A DNA stretch of 26,066 bases from the NCBI GenBank assembly GCA_014379165.1, contig JACMMG010000054.1:1-26066 (forward strand), in the 5' to 3' direction. The notes beneath the pieces were generated by a model. That model was not told the DNA's origin. It saw nothing but the letters and a program-made list of their open reading frames with translations, and ran no database searches. Positions within the stretch are counted from its first letter, which is position 1, and every line of letters starts with the position of its first letter. This DNA comes from Candidatus Parcubacteria bacterium. GTDB taxonomy: Bacteria > Patescibacteriota > Minisyncoccia > Phycocordibacterales > SBAW01. Shown piece after piece: positions 6,097-13,392 of this stretch. Position numbers and translations under genes: made by a program.

Positions 6097-6321
6097 ATGG
6101 ATACCCTGCAACGTTCGCTTCTTAAAACAATTATATGGAGGGTCGTCGCGACTCTTATTACGCTAACAGTAGTTTTCCTCTTTACCGGAGAAATTCGCCA
6201 ATCTACTAACATTACTCTTGTAGTCGCCGCTTTATTGGCAGCTGGCTACTATTTTAACGAGCGTATGTGGGACAAGGTAGAGTGGGGCCGCCGCCGCTCC
6301 CTCCCTATTCAAAATGAGTAA
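6097..6321 (+). CDS. DUF2061 family small membrane protein
   Basis: 74 residues from the ATG at 6097; the two codons of open frame before it begin with TTG and add nothing. The sequence has the DUF2061 signature: SLLKTIIWRVVAT at the start, then two membrane helices (about 14-31 and 38-54) and the C-terminal YYFNERMWDKVEWGR. The family consists of short two-helix membrane proteins of unknown function. The 3' end overlaps the convergent recG stop by 17 bp, so the two genes share an end. It lies 30 nt after a terminator that closes the candidate structured leader, which could make its expression conditional. There is no Shine-Dalgarno site and no clear -10. Confidence 0.85.
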   Translation: MDTLQRSLLKTIIWRVVATLITLTVVFLFTGEIRQSTNITLVVAALLAAGYYFNERMWDKVEWGRRRSLPIQNE

Positions 6322-8524
6322 TTGCGGCGCGTTTGGCGAGCACCTCTTGTAAAAGAGGCGAGCTTGAAAGCGTTTCATCTTTTTGTATAAGTGCATGCGC
6401 CTCGTTTCGTGCAGCTTCAACAAGCTTTAAATTTTTAAGTGCCTCCATACCGATGTCGGAGATACCCCATTGGCTGTGGCCGGAGAGCTCGCCGGGGCCG
6501 CGCTGAAGCAGGTCCATTTCAGCAAGCTCGAATCCATTTTTTGCTTTCGTAAGTGCTTCAAGCCGAGCGATGGTTTTTTCTCCTCGAGACTCAGGACATA
6601 CGAAGCAATATGCTTGATGGTTTGAGCGCACGACGCGCCCACGCAGTTGATGAAGCTGAGAGAGACCGAAACGCTCGGCACCTTCTATAAATATCATCGT
6701 CGCATTCGGCACGTTAACACCAACTTCCACAACTGATGTTGCAACGAGAATATCAATTTCGTGCGCCGCAAAGCGCGCCATGACGTCATCTTTTTCCTTT
6801 GGCTTCATCTTGCTATGAAGAATATCTATCTCATATTCCGGAAATACGCTCTTTTTCAGCCGTTTTGCTTCTTCTTTAACAGACTTTGCCTGGAGTGCGA
6901 ATGCTTTTTGCGGGTCTGGTTCGTCGATACGCGGACAAATGACATACGCCTGCCTACCGTCTTTTAATTCTCGGCGCATTTTTTGGTACGCCGCTCCACG
7001 CGCGCTTGGTTGAACAATTTCGGTAATGATTTGTTTTCTGCCCGGCGGCATTTCATCAAGGAGTGTTAAATCAAGGTCACCATATATCGTAAGCGCGAGC
7101 GTGCGGGGAATGGGCGTTGCGGTCATTGAAAGCAAGTGGGGGAGGCGCAGCCGCGACTCGTCGCGGCTAATATTAGAAGATTTTTTGGTGAGCTTTCGAC
7201 GCTGTGCTGTGCCGAAGCGATGCTGTTCGTCGATTATAACCAGTGCCAAATGTTTAAACGCGACAGATTTTTGTATAAGTGCGTGGGTACCAATGACAAC
7301 CGGGATTTCGCCGTTGCTTACCCATTTTAAAAGTTGGGCGCGCGATATGTTAGTCGCCTCATCTTTGCGAATTTTGGAAGGAAATTTATAACAGCCACTT
7401 CCCGTAATAAGCCCGATGTTAATAGGGAAATTTTGAAAATATTGTATGAAGGATTCGAAATGCTGTTTTGCGAGTATTTCTGTCGGTGCCATGTAGGCTA
7501 CTTGGAGCGTTCCGAAACTTTGCCCCTGTGGGCGTGTACGCACGGTTGCATAGCTTGCAGTCGCCGCAACTGCCGTTTTGCCGCTCCCTACATCGCCCTC
7601 AAGCAAGCGCGACATTGGTCGACCCGTGCGCATGTCGGTGAGGATTGCATCGATAGCTTTGTTTTGCGCGTTGGTTGCTTTAAATGGAAACGCTCCTTCG
7701 ATAAATTCCTGCACCGCTTCGCTCGAGGCGTCGACTGCAAAACTTTTTTCATGCGCTTGGAGCGCTCGCTCGCGGGCGCGTTCAAGCTGAATCAAGAACA
7801 CCTCTTGAAATGCAAATCGTTTACGCGCCGCTTCGGCGTCTTTTAAGTTCTGTGGCGTGTGAATCCATACGAGAGATGTTTTAAGCGTTGGTAAGTTGTA
7901 ACGCTTAAGTAACATAGGAGGTAGAGGGTCCTCAATTTGTTCGAGTATGCCGCTTGCGAATATTTTTTCTATCGCATGACGAAACCATAAAGAAGTAACT
8001 CCGCGACTCTCGGGGTATTGAGCAAAAATTTTACCTTCTTGTTTTTCTTGAGTCCTACCATATATGGTAGGACTCGTATCCTGGTTTTCTCCGACTTTGA
8101 ATAGTCCTACATCAGTGGCTGAGACTCGCTCGAGCTGGGGGTTCGCAAGGTAGACTTTGCCGCTACTGCCGGTCACTTTGCCGACCGCCTTAACAAGAGC
8201 ACCTTCTGCGTACATTTTGGCGATGTATGGTTGGTTAAACCACATAACCTTTATTTTGCCGGTTGCGTCGCGCAACACACCTTCAGAGACCGGAATTTTG
8301 CGCTTCCACGATTTTTTCGTCTCCAATTTTTCGAGCGTTCCGATTATCGTGACTTCTTGTCCCGGCTCTAGCCCGGCGATTGTCGATTCGCTTCCTCCAA
8401 CGTCGTAGCGGAAGGGAAAATGAAAAAGAAGGTCTTGCACCGTGTGCACCCCGAGGCGCGAGAGTGCGGCCTTCTGCGTGTCCATTAGGCGCAGGTGCTT
8501 TATGAGGAGATCATGCAGATTCAT
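6305..8524 (-). CDS. recG: ATP-dependent DNA helicase RecG
   Basis: 739 residues, near the usual RecG length. RecG remodels stalled forks and branched DNA, driving fork reversal and Holliday-junction migration. The N-terminal wedge/OB domain is at about residues 45-135. Helicase motifs follow: Walker A GDVGSGKT (310-317), DEQHRFG (Walker B, DExH class), SMTATPIPRT (motif III), VATSVVEVGVNVPNA (motif V) and QLRGRVVRS (motif VI). The C-terminal LQRGPGELSGHSQWG stretch is the RecG-specific region. Residues about 140-178, between wedge and helicase, are poorly conserved and contain a 26-bp DNA palindrome. The ATG at 8524 is supported by TATAAT 12 nt upstream. The gene converges on DUF2061 with a 17-bp overlap. 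Confidence 0.96.
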   Translation of the reverse strand: MNLHDLLIKHLRLMDTQKAALSRLGVHTVQDLLFHFPFRYDVGGSESTIAGLEPGQEVTIIGTLEKLETKKSWKRKIPVSEGVLRDATGKIKVMWFNQPYIAKMYAEGALVKAVGKVTGSSGKVYLANPQLERVSATDVGLFKVGENQDTSPTIYGRTQEKQEGKIFAQYPESRGVTSLWFRHAIEKIFASGILEQIEDPLPPMLLKRYNLPTLKTSLVWIHTPQNLKDAEAARKRFAFQEVFLIQLERARERALQAHEKSFAVDASSEAVQEFIEGAFPFKATNAQNKAIDAILTDMRTGRPMSRLLEGDVGSGKTAVAATASYATVRTRPQGQSFGTLQVAYMAPTEILAKQHFESFIQYFQNFPINIGLITGSGCYKFPSKIRKDEATNISRAQLLKWVSNGEIPVVIGTHALIQKSVAFKHLALVIIDEQHRFGTAQRRKLTKKSSNISRDESRLRLPHLLSMTATPIPRTLALTIYGDLDLTLLDEMPPGRKQIITEIVQPSARGAAYQKMRRELKDGRQAYVICPRIDEPDPQKAFALQAKSVKEEAKRLKKSVFPEYEIDILHSKMKPKEKDDVMARFAAHEIDILVATSVVEVGVNVPNATMIFIEGAERFGLSQLHQLRGRVVRSNHQAYCFVCPESRGEKTIARLEALTKAKNGFELAEMDLLQRGPGELSGHSQWGISDIGMEALKNLKLVEAARNEAHALIQKDETLSSSPLLQEVLAKRAAITHFE
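8050..8075. repeat. Perfect 26-bp palindrome inside recG
   Basis: GAGTCCTACCATA (8050-8062) is followed directly by its exact reverse complement (8063-8075). It encodes roughly residues 150-159 (around SPTIYGRTQE) in the variable linker after the wedge domain. The octamer AGTCCTAC recurs at 8103-8110. It could be an inserted mini-repeat or a protein-binding operator. Confidence 0.7.
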
Positions 8525-8536
8525 GGTGTTGCTATC

Positions 8537-8542
8537 ATTATA
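8537..8542 (-). promoter_or_regulatory. -10 box (TATAAT) of recG
   Basis: The minus strand reads TATAAT, ending 12 nt before the recG ATG, giving a predicted leader of about 5 nt. There is no Shine-Dalgarno site between them. Confidence 0.55.
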
Positions 8543-8589
8543 TAGAGCTCTTTAAGATGCAATCCTTCGCAATAGAGGCCTAAAAAGGA

Positions 8590-8624
8590 TAGAATAGCTC
8601 TTACTGAAAGGGAACCCCCTTTCA
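8590..8624 (+). promoter_or_regulatory. Possible promoter and hairpin upstream of the ECF sigma gene
   Basis: TAGAAT at 8590-8595 is a candidate -10. A perfect 8-bp hairpin follows, TGAAAGGG (8605-8612), loop AACC, CCCTTTCA (8617-8624), ending 12 nt before the ATG. It could be an mRNA hairpin near the start or an operator dyad. The loop region reads GGAACC, which resembles an ECF -35, but I find no -10 at proper spacing. Confidence 0.35.
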
Positions 8625-8636
8625 TACGTCTTTTCT

Positions 8637-9173
8637 ATGAGGGATATTGAGAAAGAATTCGGGGCTGCCTACGAGCGTTACAATGACGAGCTGTTTCGAC
8701 ATTGCACCCTTCGGCTCTCCGACCGCGAGCGGGCGCTTGAGCTGACCCAAGAGACATTTTTGCGGGCGTGGGAATATATTGAGCGCGGCGAAACCGTTCG
8801 GGAAATGAGACCTTTTTTATATCGCACCCTGCGCAACTTGATCATCGACGAGTATCGAAAATCGAAATCGATCTCGCTTGAGTCTATGGTGAAGGAGTCG
8901 GAAGGGGAGACTGTGGAGTCGCTCATGCCAGCCGACGAGACAAATACGCTCACTACGGCGATAGACCGCTTTGACGGCAAACTAGCCCTTGAAGCGCTGA
9001 GGGAAGTTCCCGAGCCGTATCGCGAAGTTCTCATCTTGCGCTACATCGACAGTCTTACGCCAAAAGAAATCGCCGAACGGATTGATGCAACCGAAAATGT
9101 CGTTTCAGTACGCATTCATCGGGGGCTGAAAAAATTACGCAGCGTGCTGGAACCTTCGTTCCTGGAATTATAG
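8637..9173 (+). CDS. RNA polymerase sigma factor, ECF (sigma-70 group 4) type
   Basis: 178 residues with the two-domain ECF layout. Region 2 spans about 10-80: YNDELFRHCTLRL, then LTQETFLRAWEYI for core binding and -10 melting, and MRPFLYRTLRNLIIDEYRK. A variable acidic linker (about 83-115) is followed by region 4 (about 120-170): LREVPEPYREVLILRYI and the helix-turn-helix LTPKEIAERIDATENVVSVRIHRGLKKLR. It directs RNA polymerase to a dedicated regulon. The next gene starts 2 nt after the stop, so the pair is almost certainly co-transcribed, the usual arrangement for an ECF factor and its membrane regulator. The promoter it recognises is unknown. Confidence 0.92.
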   Translation: MRDIEKEFGAAYERYNDELFRHCTLRLSDRERALELTQETFLRAWEYIERGETVREMRPFLYRTLRNLIIDEYRKSKSISLESMVKESEGETVESLMPADETNTLTTAIDRFDGKLALEALREVPEPYREVLILRYIDSLTPKEIAERIDATENVVSVRIHRGLKKLRSVLEPSFLEL

Positions 9174-9175
9174 GT

Positions 9176-10459
9176 ATGAACAACAACCTCAACAATTTAA
9201 AACAAGAAGCCCTGCACATCCGTATGAGCACTGCGGAAAAGGCTGCTATGCAAGCGCGAATTTTTTCGGCGCCAGTTTCTGATGCAAAAAAAATGCAAAG
9301 CCCGTACATCTTCTTCTTTTCATACCAGCGAGCAGTAGCGTTTGCGCTCGTGCTTGTTGTGCTGGTTGGTTCCACGACCACATATGCAGCGCAAGGAAGT
9401 GTTCCAGGCGATGTCCTTTACCGCGTGAAAGTTAATGTAAACGAGCCCGTCTCTGGAGCGCTTGCCATATCTAATGAAGCGAAAATTTCTTTCCATACAT
9501 CTCTAGCGCAAGAGCGTCTTAAAGAAGCTGAAACGCTTGCCTCGGAAGGCAAGCTTGACGAATCGGCCACCGCTCAGATAGAAGCAAGCTTCGATACTCA
9601 TGTTGCAAAGGCGCAAACGCTCGCAGCAGATCTTGAAGCGCAAGATCCCGATGCGGCTGCGGGAGTGTCGATAACGCTCGACTCATCTATTGCGGCACAT
9701 ACCAATATTTTGGAGCGCATCGGAAGCGAAAGTGACGACAGGGCAACGCAAGAAAATTCTCGAATTATTGCGCGCGCATGGACCGGACGAAATAACGCAG
9801 GAGCGGATGCTTCAATGGCGCTTCAGGCTGCGTCTGGAAATGTTCAGAGTATGTCGCTTTCTGTTGCGAACGATGCGGCATCTTCTGTAAATATTTCGGC
9901 GAAAATAGTAACAAATGCATCCTCTTCTGCCAATGCGACTTCAAGTGCACAATCGCAAAAAAAGACCGCATTTCAGCTCCAGGCAAAAGCAAAGACCGCA
10001 CTTACCGATGCTAAGGAGGAGTTTGATGATGCTAAATCAAATCTCGCCGCAACCACGAGTACTCAAATAAAGGCGCAAATTGTAAATTTGGAGGAGCGAA
10101 TGGAAGAAGGAAAGAAACAATATGACAATGAACAATACGATACTGCGCGCGTAACATTTACCGGTGTGCTTCAAGATTCGATCGAACTCGCCGCTTCTGT
10201 TGAGGCAAGCAAAAAATTCAAACAAGATTTTGTCCGCCCAGTAGGGGAGCGCAATATAAATTGGTGGAGAAGCAACAACGACGATAGGGGGTGGAACAGC
10301 AATGATGATTCAGTAAAGAACAACAGTAACGATGATGCGACTGACCACGACATGGGCGATGACAACTCATCTTCAAATTCTAACAGCGACCACTCCCCAA
10401 ACAGCGGGGATGTTGACTTGCCGGACCCTCTAGACCTTCCGGTCAAACTTCACTTGTAA
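9176..10459 (+). CDS. DUF5667-like single-pass membrane protein, candidate anti-sigma partner
   Basis: 427 residues. A cytoplasmic N-terminus (1-50, with HIRMSTAEKAAMQARI) precedes one membrane helix (about 52-72). The exported part begins AAQGSVPGDVLYRVKVNVNE, the pattern of DUF5667 domains (exported, helical, GDxLYxVK). Long Ala/Lys/Glu helices (about 100-350) are likely coiled coils. The C-terminal 70 residues are low complexity, rich in Asn, Asp and Ser (for example NWWRSNNDDRGWNSNDD), ending in a Pro/Leu motif. Known DUF5667 proteins often sit beside ECF sigma genes in Parcubacteria-like genomes, and tight coupling here suggests a sensor or anti-sigma role. That role is inferred; no classical zinc anti-sigma motif (HxxxCxxC) is present. 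It is followed by a terminator. Confidence 0.75.
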   Translation: MNNNLNNLKQEALHIRMSTAEKAAMQARIFSAPVSDAKKMQSPYIFFFSYQRAVAFALVLVVLVGSTTTYAAQGSVPGDVLYRVKVNVNEPVSGALAISNEAKISFHTSLAQERLKEAETLASEGKLDESATAQIEASFDTHVAKAQTLAADLEAQDPDAAAGVSITLDSSIAAHTNILERIGSESDDRATQENSRIIARAWTGRNNAGADASMALQAASGNVQSMSLSVANDAASSVNISAKIVTNASSSANATSSAQSQKKTAFQLQAKAKTALTDAKEEFDDAKSNLAATTSTQIKAQIVNLEERMEEGKKQYDNEQYDTARVTFTGVLQDSIELAASVEASKKFKQDFVRPVGERNINWWRSNNDDRGWNSNDDSVKNNSNDDATDHDMGDDNSSSNSNSDHSPNSGDVDLPDPLDLPVKLHL

Positions 10460-10474
10460 TTTTTAACGGTGGCA

Positions 10475-10505
10475 GCTTGCTAAAGCAAGTGCATTTTGAT
10501 TTTTT
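10475..10505 (+). terminator. Terminator of the sigma/DUF5667 operon
   Basis: CTTGC (10476-10480) pairs with GCAAG (10485-10489) over the loop TAAA, with a possible extra G-U pair. The downstream sequence is T-rich (10493-10496 and 10500-10505). It lies about 15 nt after the stop codon. Confidence 0.65.
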
Positions 10506-10533
10506 AAGACGTATGAACGTCAAGAAAAATTCA

Positions 10534-10694
10534 GCGGAGGCGGAAGGAATCTCACTCCTGAGCCTATGGCTCTTTCAAACCCACGGTTTGAATAATTCCT
10601 CCACGGGAAACAAGCTGTTTCCCGACCCCTTCGCACGTGAGAATCCTTTGACACTCCGTCAGCAAAATAGCTGCCGGTTGGCAGCCAATTTTGC
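10534..10694. other. Structured non-coding stretch downstream of tRNA-Ser, with a copy of the tRNA 3' end
   Basis: The 240-bp gap between the operon terminator and tRNA-Ser contains no gene but at least five perfect or near-perfect helices: GAGCC/GGCTC (10560-10572), TTCAAACC/GGTTTGAA (10574-10592), CGGGAAACA/TGTTTCCCG (10604-10624), TGAC/GTCA (10649-10661), and a two-part stem GCAAAAT+GCTGCC (10662-10694). An outer helix AAGGAATCTCAC (10544-10555) with GTGAGAATCCTT (10637-10648) has one mismatch and encloses three of them. Positions 10534-10548 repeat exactly the tRNA-Ser 3' end (10699-10713). It may be a structured RNA on either strand, a decayed tRNA-like element or an integration scar. 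Confidence 0.45.
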
Positions 10695-10699
10695 AGATG

Positions 10700-10786
10700 C
10701 GGAGGCGGAAGGATTCGAACCTTCGGGCCAGTTTCCCGGCCAACACATTAGCAGTGTGTTGCTTTAGACCGCTCAGCCACGCCTCC
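10700..10786 (-). tRNA. tRNA-Ser with anticodon GCU
   Basis: 87-nt class II cloverleaf on the minus strand. Acceptor GGAGGCG (10786-10780) pairs with CGCCTCC, with discriminator G (10700). The anticodon stem ACACA/TGTGT encloses CTGCTAA, giving anticodon GCT. A long variable arm (GGCC/GGCC) is typical of tRNA-Ser. The T arm is GAAGG/CCTTC around TTCGAAT. CCA is not encoded. It lies 24 bp after the comF stop on the same strand and may be co-transcribed. Confidence 0.95.
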
Positions 10787-10810
10787 GTACCATACAACCT
10801 ACACCAAAGT

Positions 10811-11437
10811 CTACGACTGAGCCAGTGCAATGCAAATTACTTTACGCGCTCCTGCAGTGCGCAGGGCACGCACGGCTTCTTTACATGTCGCTCCGGTTGT
10901 TGAAACATCATCAATAACGACGCACACTCTGCCCACGACCCGTTTAGGGTAGGAGACTTCCATAGAATTTTCTACATTAATGAGACGTTTGTTCCGCTCC
11001 AGCCCTTGCTGAGAGGGCGTATATCGTGTGCGCACGAGCACGTTCGGCGCATACTCTATATAGTTTTGCCCAAGCACTTTCATATATGAAAGTGCTGCTT
11101 CGCACAGAACCTCGGTTTGGTTGTGTCCGCGCTCTTTTCGGCGCTTTTTGTGCATCGGTATTGGAATAAGAAGTGGTTTTCCGATTTCTTCGCTTGCGAC
11201 AGCCGTTAGTAAATCGGCCACATACTCGCCGGCAAGTGCTAAAGCAGGTGCACTTGCGTGGTATTTAAGCTCCCAAATAAGCGCTCGTACGCGGGGATCG
11301 CGGTAGGAGAGCGTGCCGTCCTCCAGTGCTGCGCTTTGTAGGTCTGCAATGGTTAATTCCCGCACGAGCGGGTCTGTTTTGCGCGGGGGCAGTATAAGAT
11401 CGGCTAAATATCCAAATGCGGATGAAAAAATATGCAT
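10811..11437 (-). CDS. comF: ComF family phosphoribosyltransferase-like protein
   Basis: 208 residues. It has the ComF/GntX pattern: PIPMHKKRRKERGHNQTEVL, the RTRYTPSQQGLERNKRL motif, and the PRPP-binding loop VVIDDVSTTGATCKEAVRALRTAGA near the C-terminus. ComF proteins belong to the type I PRTase fold and take part in DNA uptake during natural transformation, probably handling single-stranded DNA inside the cell. The N-terminal zinc-binding cysteines found in many ComF proteins are missing. The gene is divergent from pilM with only 22 bp between start codons. Association with a T4P locus fits a role in DNA uptake. The ATG is supported by TAGTAT 10 nt upstream. Confidence 0.88.
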   Translation of the reverse strand: MHIFSSAFGYLADLILPPRKTDPLVRELTIADLQSAALEDGTLSYRDPRVRALIWELKYHASAPALALAGEYVADLLTAVASEEIGKPLLIPIPMHKKRRKERGHNQTEVLCEAALSYMKVLGQNYIEYAPNVLVRTRYTPSQQGLERNKRLINVENSMEVSYPKRVVGRVCVVIDDVSTTGATCKEAVRALRTAGARKVICIALAQS

Positions 11438-11445
11438 AGCGATGC

Positions 11446-11453
11446 TATACTAC
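11446..11453. promoter_or_regulatory. Overlapping divergent -10 boxes of pilM and comF
   Basis: On the plus strand TATACT (11446-11451), preceded by TGC, ends 8 nt before the pilM ATG. On the minus strand TAGTAT (plus 11448-11453) ends 10 nt before the comF ATG. The two boxes share four base pairs, so polymerase cannot occupy both at once. Both mRNAs should be leaderless or nearly so. Confidence 0.55.
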
Positions 11454-11459
11454 TACAAA

Positions 11460-12551
11460 ATGGCCTTTGGACTACCCTCGTTCTCGTCTCTGTTTTCTAA
11501 GGACACCAAGAGTGCACTTGGTGTCGATATTGGTACTTCCACTATAAAAATAGTACAGCTTAAGCGCGAGCATGGTCGTGTAGTCTTAGAAACGTATGGA
11601 GCTATAGCGCTTGGCCCCTACGGCGGGATGGAAATCGGTCGGGCGACAGCACTCCCGACCGATAAAATAATAGAAGCGCTTAAAGATGTCATCCGCGAGG
11701 CCAACGTAACAACCGTCGACGCCGCAATTTCCATTCCGTATTCTTCGAGCCTTATTTCTATTGTTAAACTCCCTGCGGCCGTAGAGCCGCAATTGGCGCA
11801 GGTAGTACCGATTGAGGCGCGCAAATATATTCCGGTCCCAATAGCCGAAGTGATGCTCGACTGGTTCGTCGTAAGCGGAGGAAAAAGCGGAGAAGAGCGC
11901 GAACCGGGCAAAATAGAAGTACTTCTTGTAGCGATTCACAACGACACCATCGCCAAGTTCCGTTCTATAGCTAAAGAGGCTCAGCTCCAAGCAGCATTTT
12001 TAGAGATAGAAGTCTTCAGCGGCGTACGCGCAGCGCTTGATCATGGTATTGCCCCTATCGCTGTTGTTGACATGGGCGCGGCAACGACGAAATTTTACGT
12101 CGTTGAACGCGGGCTTATTCGCGAGAGTCACATTATTAATCATGGCAGCCAGGATTTAACGCTTGCTGCTTCGCGCGCGCTGTCGCTTACGGTTGCGCAA
12201 GCTGAAGAGCGCAAACGCCGTTTTGGCCTCTCCCCAAATAGCCCGCCGGAATTAAAGCAATCGCTTGAACTTTCGCTCAGCCCGTTGCTTGCGGAAGTGG
12301 GACGCACGCTTAGCAGTTACGAACAGCGCACCAACCAGACAATAACTGCTCTTGTTGTAACCGGTGGGGGAGCGACGCTTAAAGGCTTCAAGGACTTTGC
12401 ACAATCGAAAATCCAAACTGAGCTGCGTCTTGCCGATCCGTTCGGCAAGACGCAGGCTCCCGCGTTTCTTGAAGCGATATTAAAAGAAGCTGGGCCCGAG
12501 TTTTCTGTAGCAGTGGGGTTGGCGCTCCGACGCCTGCAGGAAGCAGGATAA
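11460..12551 (+). CDS. pilM: Type IV pilus assembly protein PilM
   Basis: 363 residues from the ATG at 11460, chosen over longer open frame because an extended -10 ends 8 nt upstream and the hydrophobic N-terminus matches the family. PilM is a cytoplasmic actin-like ATPase-fold protein that binds the N-terminus of PilN and links the inner-membrane platform to the motors. Phosphate-binding motifs are visible: GVDIGTSTIKIVQLK (about 20-34), IAVVDMGAATTKFYVVE (about 200-216) and VVTGGGATLKGF near 300. The family PilN-docking region lies in the first third (SIPYSSSLISIVKLP). It is the first gene of the pilus locus and is followed by a 133-bp gap holding a palindrome. Confidence 0.93.
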   Translation: MAFGLPSFSSLFSKDTKSALGVDIGTSTIKIVQLKREHGRVVLETYGAIALGPYGGMEIGRATALPTDKIIEALKDVIREANVTTVDAAISIPYSSSLISIVKLPAAVEPQLAQVVPIEARKYIPVPIAEVMLDWFVVSGGKSGEEREPGKIEVLLVAIHNDTIAKFRSIAKEAQLQAAFLEIEVFSGVRAALDHGIAPIAVVDMGAATTKFYVVERGLIRESHIINHGSQDLTLAASRALSLTVAQAEERKRRFGLSPNSPPELKQSLELSLSPLLAEVGRTLSSYEQRTNQTITALVVTGGGATLKGFKDFAQSKIQTELRLADPFGKTQAPAFLEAILKEAGPEFSVAVGLALRRLQEAG

Positions 12552-12612
12552 AAAGACTATGCACACAATCGCACGCTACATTTTTTACTGGTATATAATG
12601 ATTTAATAATAG

Positions 12613-12686
12613 AAGGCTTCGCCTTATATAATCGTCGCTCGCTCGGAAATTAAAATGAATTTTATTTCGCTCACTCGCTAGATTAT
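12613..12686. repeat. Nested palindromes in the pilM-pilN gap, reaching the pilN start codon
   Basis: AAGGC/GCCTT (12613-12625) is a small hairpin. Outer arms ATAATC (12628-12633) and GATTAT (12681-12686) enclose GAAATTAAAAT (12646-12656) and ATTTTATTTC (12659-12668). The right outer arm covers the first two bases of the pilN ATG (12685). Repeated CGCTCGCTCG/CGCTCACTCG lie between the arms. It may affect pilN translation or be a dispersed repeat. Confidence 0.5.
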
Positions 12687-13392
12687 GGATCCCACTGTTT
12701 CGGCCTCGTTCATTCCAAAAAGACCCCTTGTTGAAGGTGGAGGCAGACGTCCAAATGGCGTGGGGCTTATTCTTCTTCTTTCGATCCTTATTTTTGTGGC
12801 TTCAATGGTTTCGGCGGGTGCGGTATTTGCGTATACGCAATTTCTTAAATCTTCCCTCGTGTCTAAACAAGAGTCTCTTCAGAAAGTTCAGGAAGCGTAC
12901 GACCCAGGTGTTATTGAAGACCTTATACGCCTGGATGCGCGGATGTCGCAGTCTAAGAAGATTTTGGGAGGCCATGTAGCCCCTTCAGCATTGTTTGCTT
13001 TTCTTTCGACACAGACTCTTGAAAAAGTCGCCTTTGGGAGTTTTGAATTTAAATTGGATGAAAATGGAGGCGCAGCGCTTGAGATGAATGGCGAAGCAGA
13101 TAGTTTTTCGACGGTTGCTCTGCAGTCGGACCAGTTTGGTGCGAGCAAAGTATTTAAAGACGTCATCTTTTCAAACCTTGCAATTTCTGCCGAGACAGGA
13201 AAAGTGACATTCGCTGTTGCGGTGAGCGTTGATCCTTCTTTGCTTTTGTACAGCAAGAGTCTCACTGCTGATTATGCTCCCGTGCAAACTACGGAAATTC
13301 CTGTAGAAATTCAATCGCAAGGTGCTGTACAAGCACCTGCTCAAGCAGGCACTACAACACTACCGCAGGGCACAACTACACCAACACTATGA
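12685..13392 (+). CDS. pilN: PilN-like type IV pilus inner-membrane protein
   Basis: 235 residues. A short cytoplasmic N-terminus with a conserved-looking SFIPKRPL stretch (the PilM-docking type segment) precedes one membrane helix (about 27-50), a coiled-coil linker and a ferredoxin-like periplasmic fold (about 95-195). The tail is rich in Pro, Gln and Thr (to TTTLPQGTTTPTL). Sequence similarity in this family is weak; the call rests on topology, size and position between pilM and pilO. PilN pairs with PilO and binds PilM. The stop overlaps the next ATG by 4 bp (ATGA), implying translational coupling. There is no Shine-Dalgarno site. Confidence 0.75.
   Translation: MDPTVSASFIPKRPLVEGGGRRPNGVGLILLLSILIFVASMVSAGAVFAYTQFLKSSLVSKQESLQKVQEAYDPGVIEDLIRLDARMSQSKKILGGHVAPSALFAFLSTQTLEKVAFGSFEFKLDENGGAALEMNGEADSFSTVALQSDQFGASKVFKDVIFSNLAISAETGKVTFAVAVSVDPSLLLYSKSLTADYAPVQTTEIPVEIQSQGAVQAPAQAGTTTLPQGTTTPTL

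Noticed and set aside
7334..7846. 170-codon plus-strand frame within recG
   Set aside because: Antisense shadow of conserved helicase motifs.
10534..10602. A second, intact tRNA-Ser gene
   Set aside because: It has the 3' end and a T-arm-like stem, but no matching 5' acceptor strand, D arm or anticodon arm, so it is at most a remnant.
10477..10830. Short frames on both strands around tRNA-Ser (88-96 codons)
   Set aside because: They run through the tRNA gene and adjacent hairpins, and have no protein-like composition.
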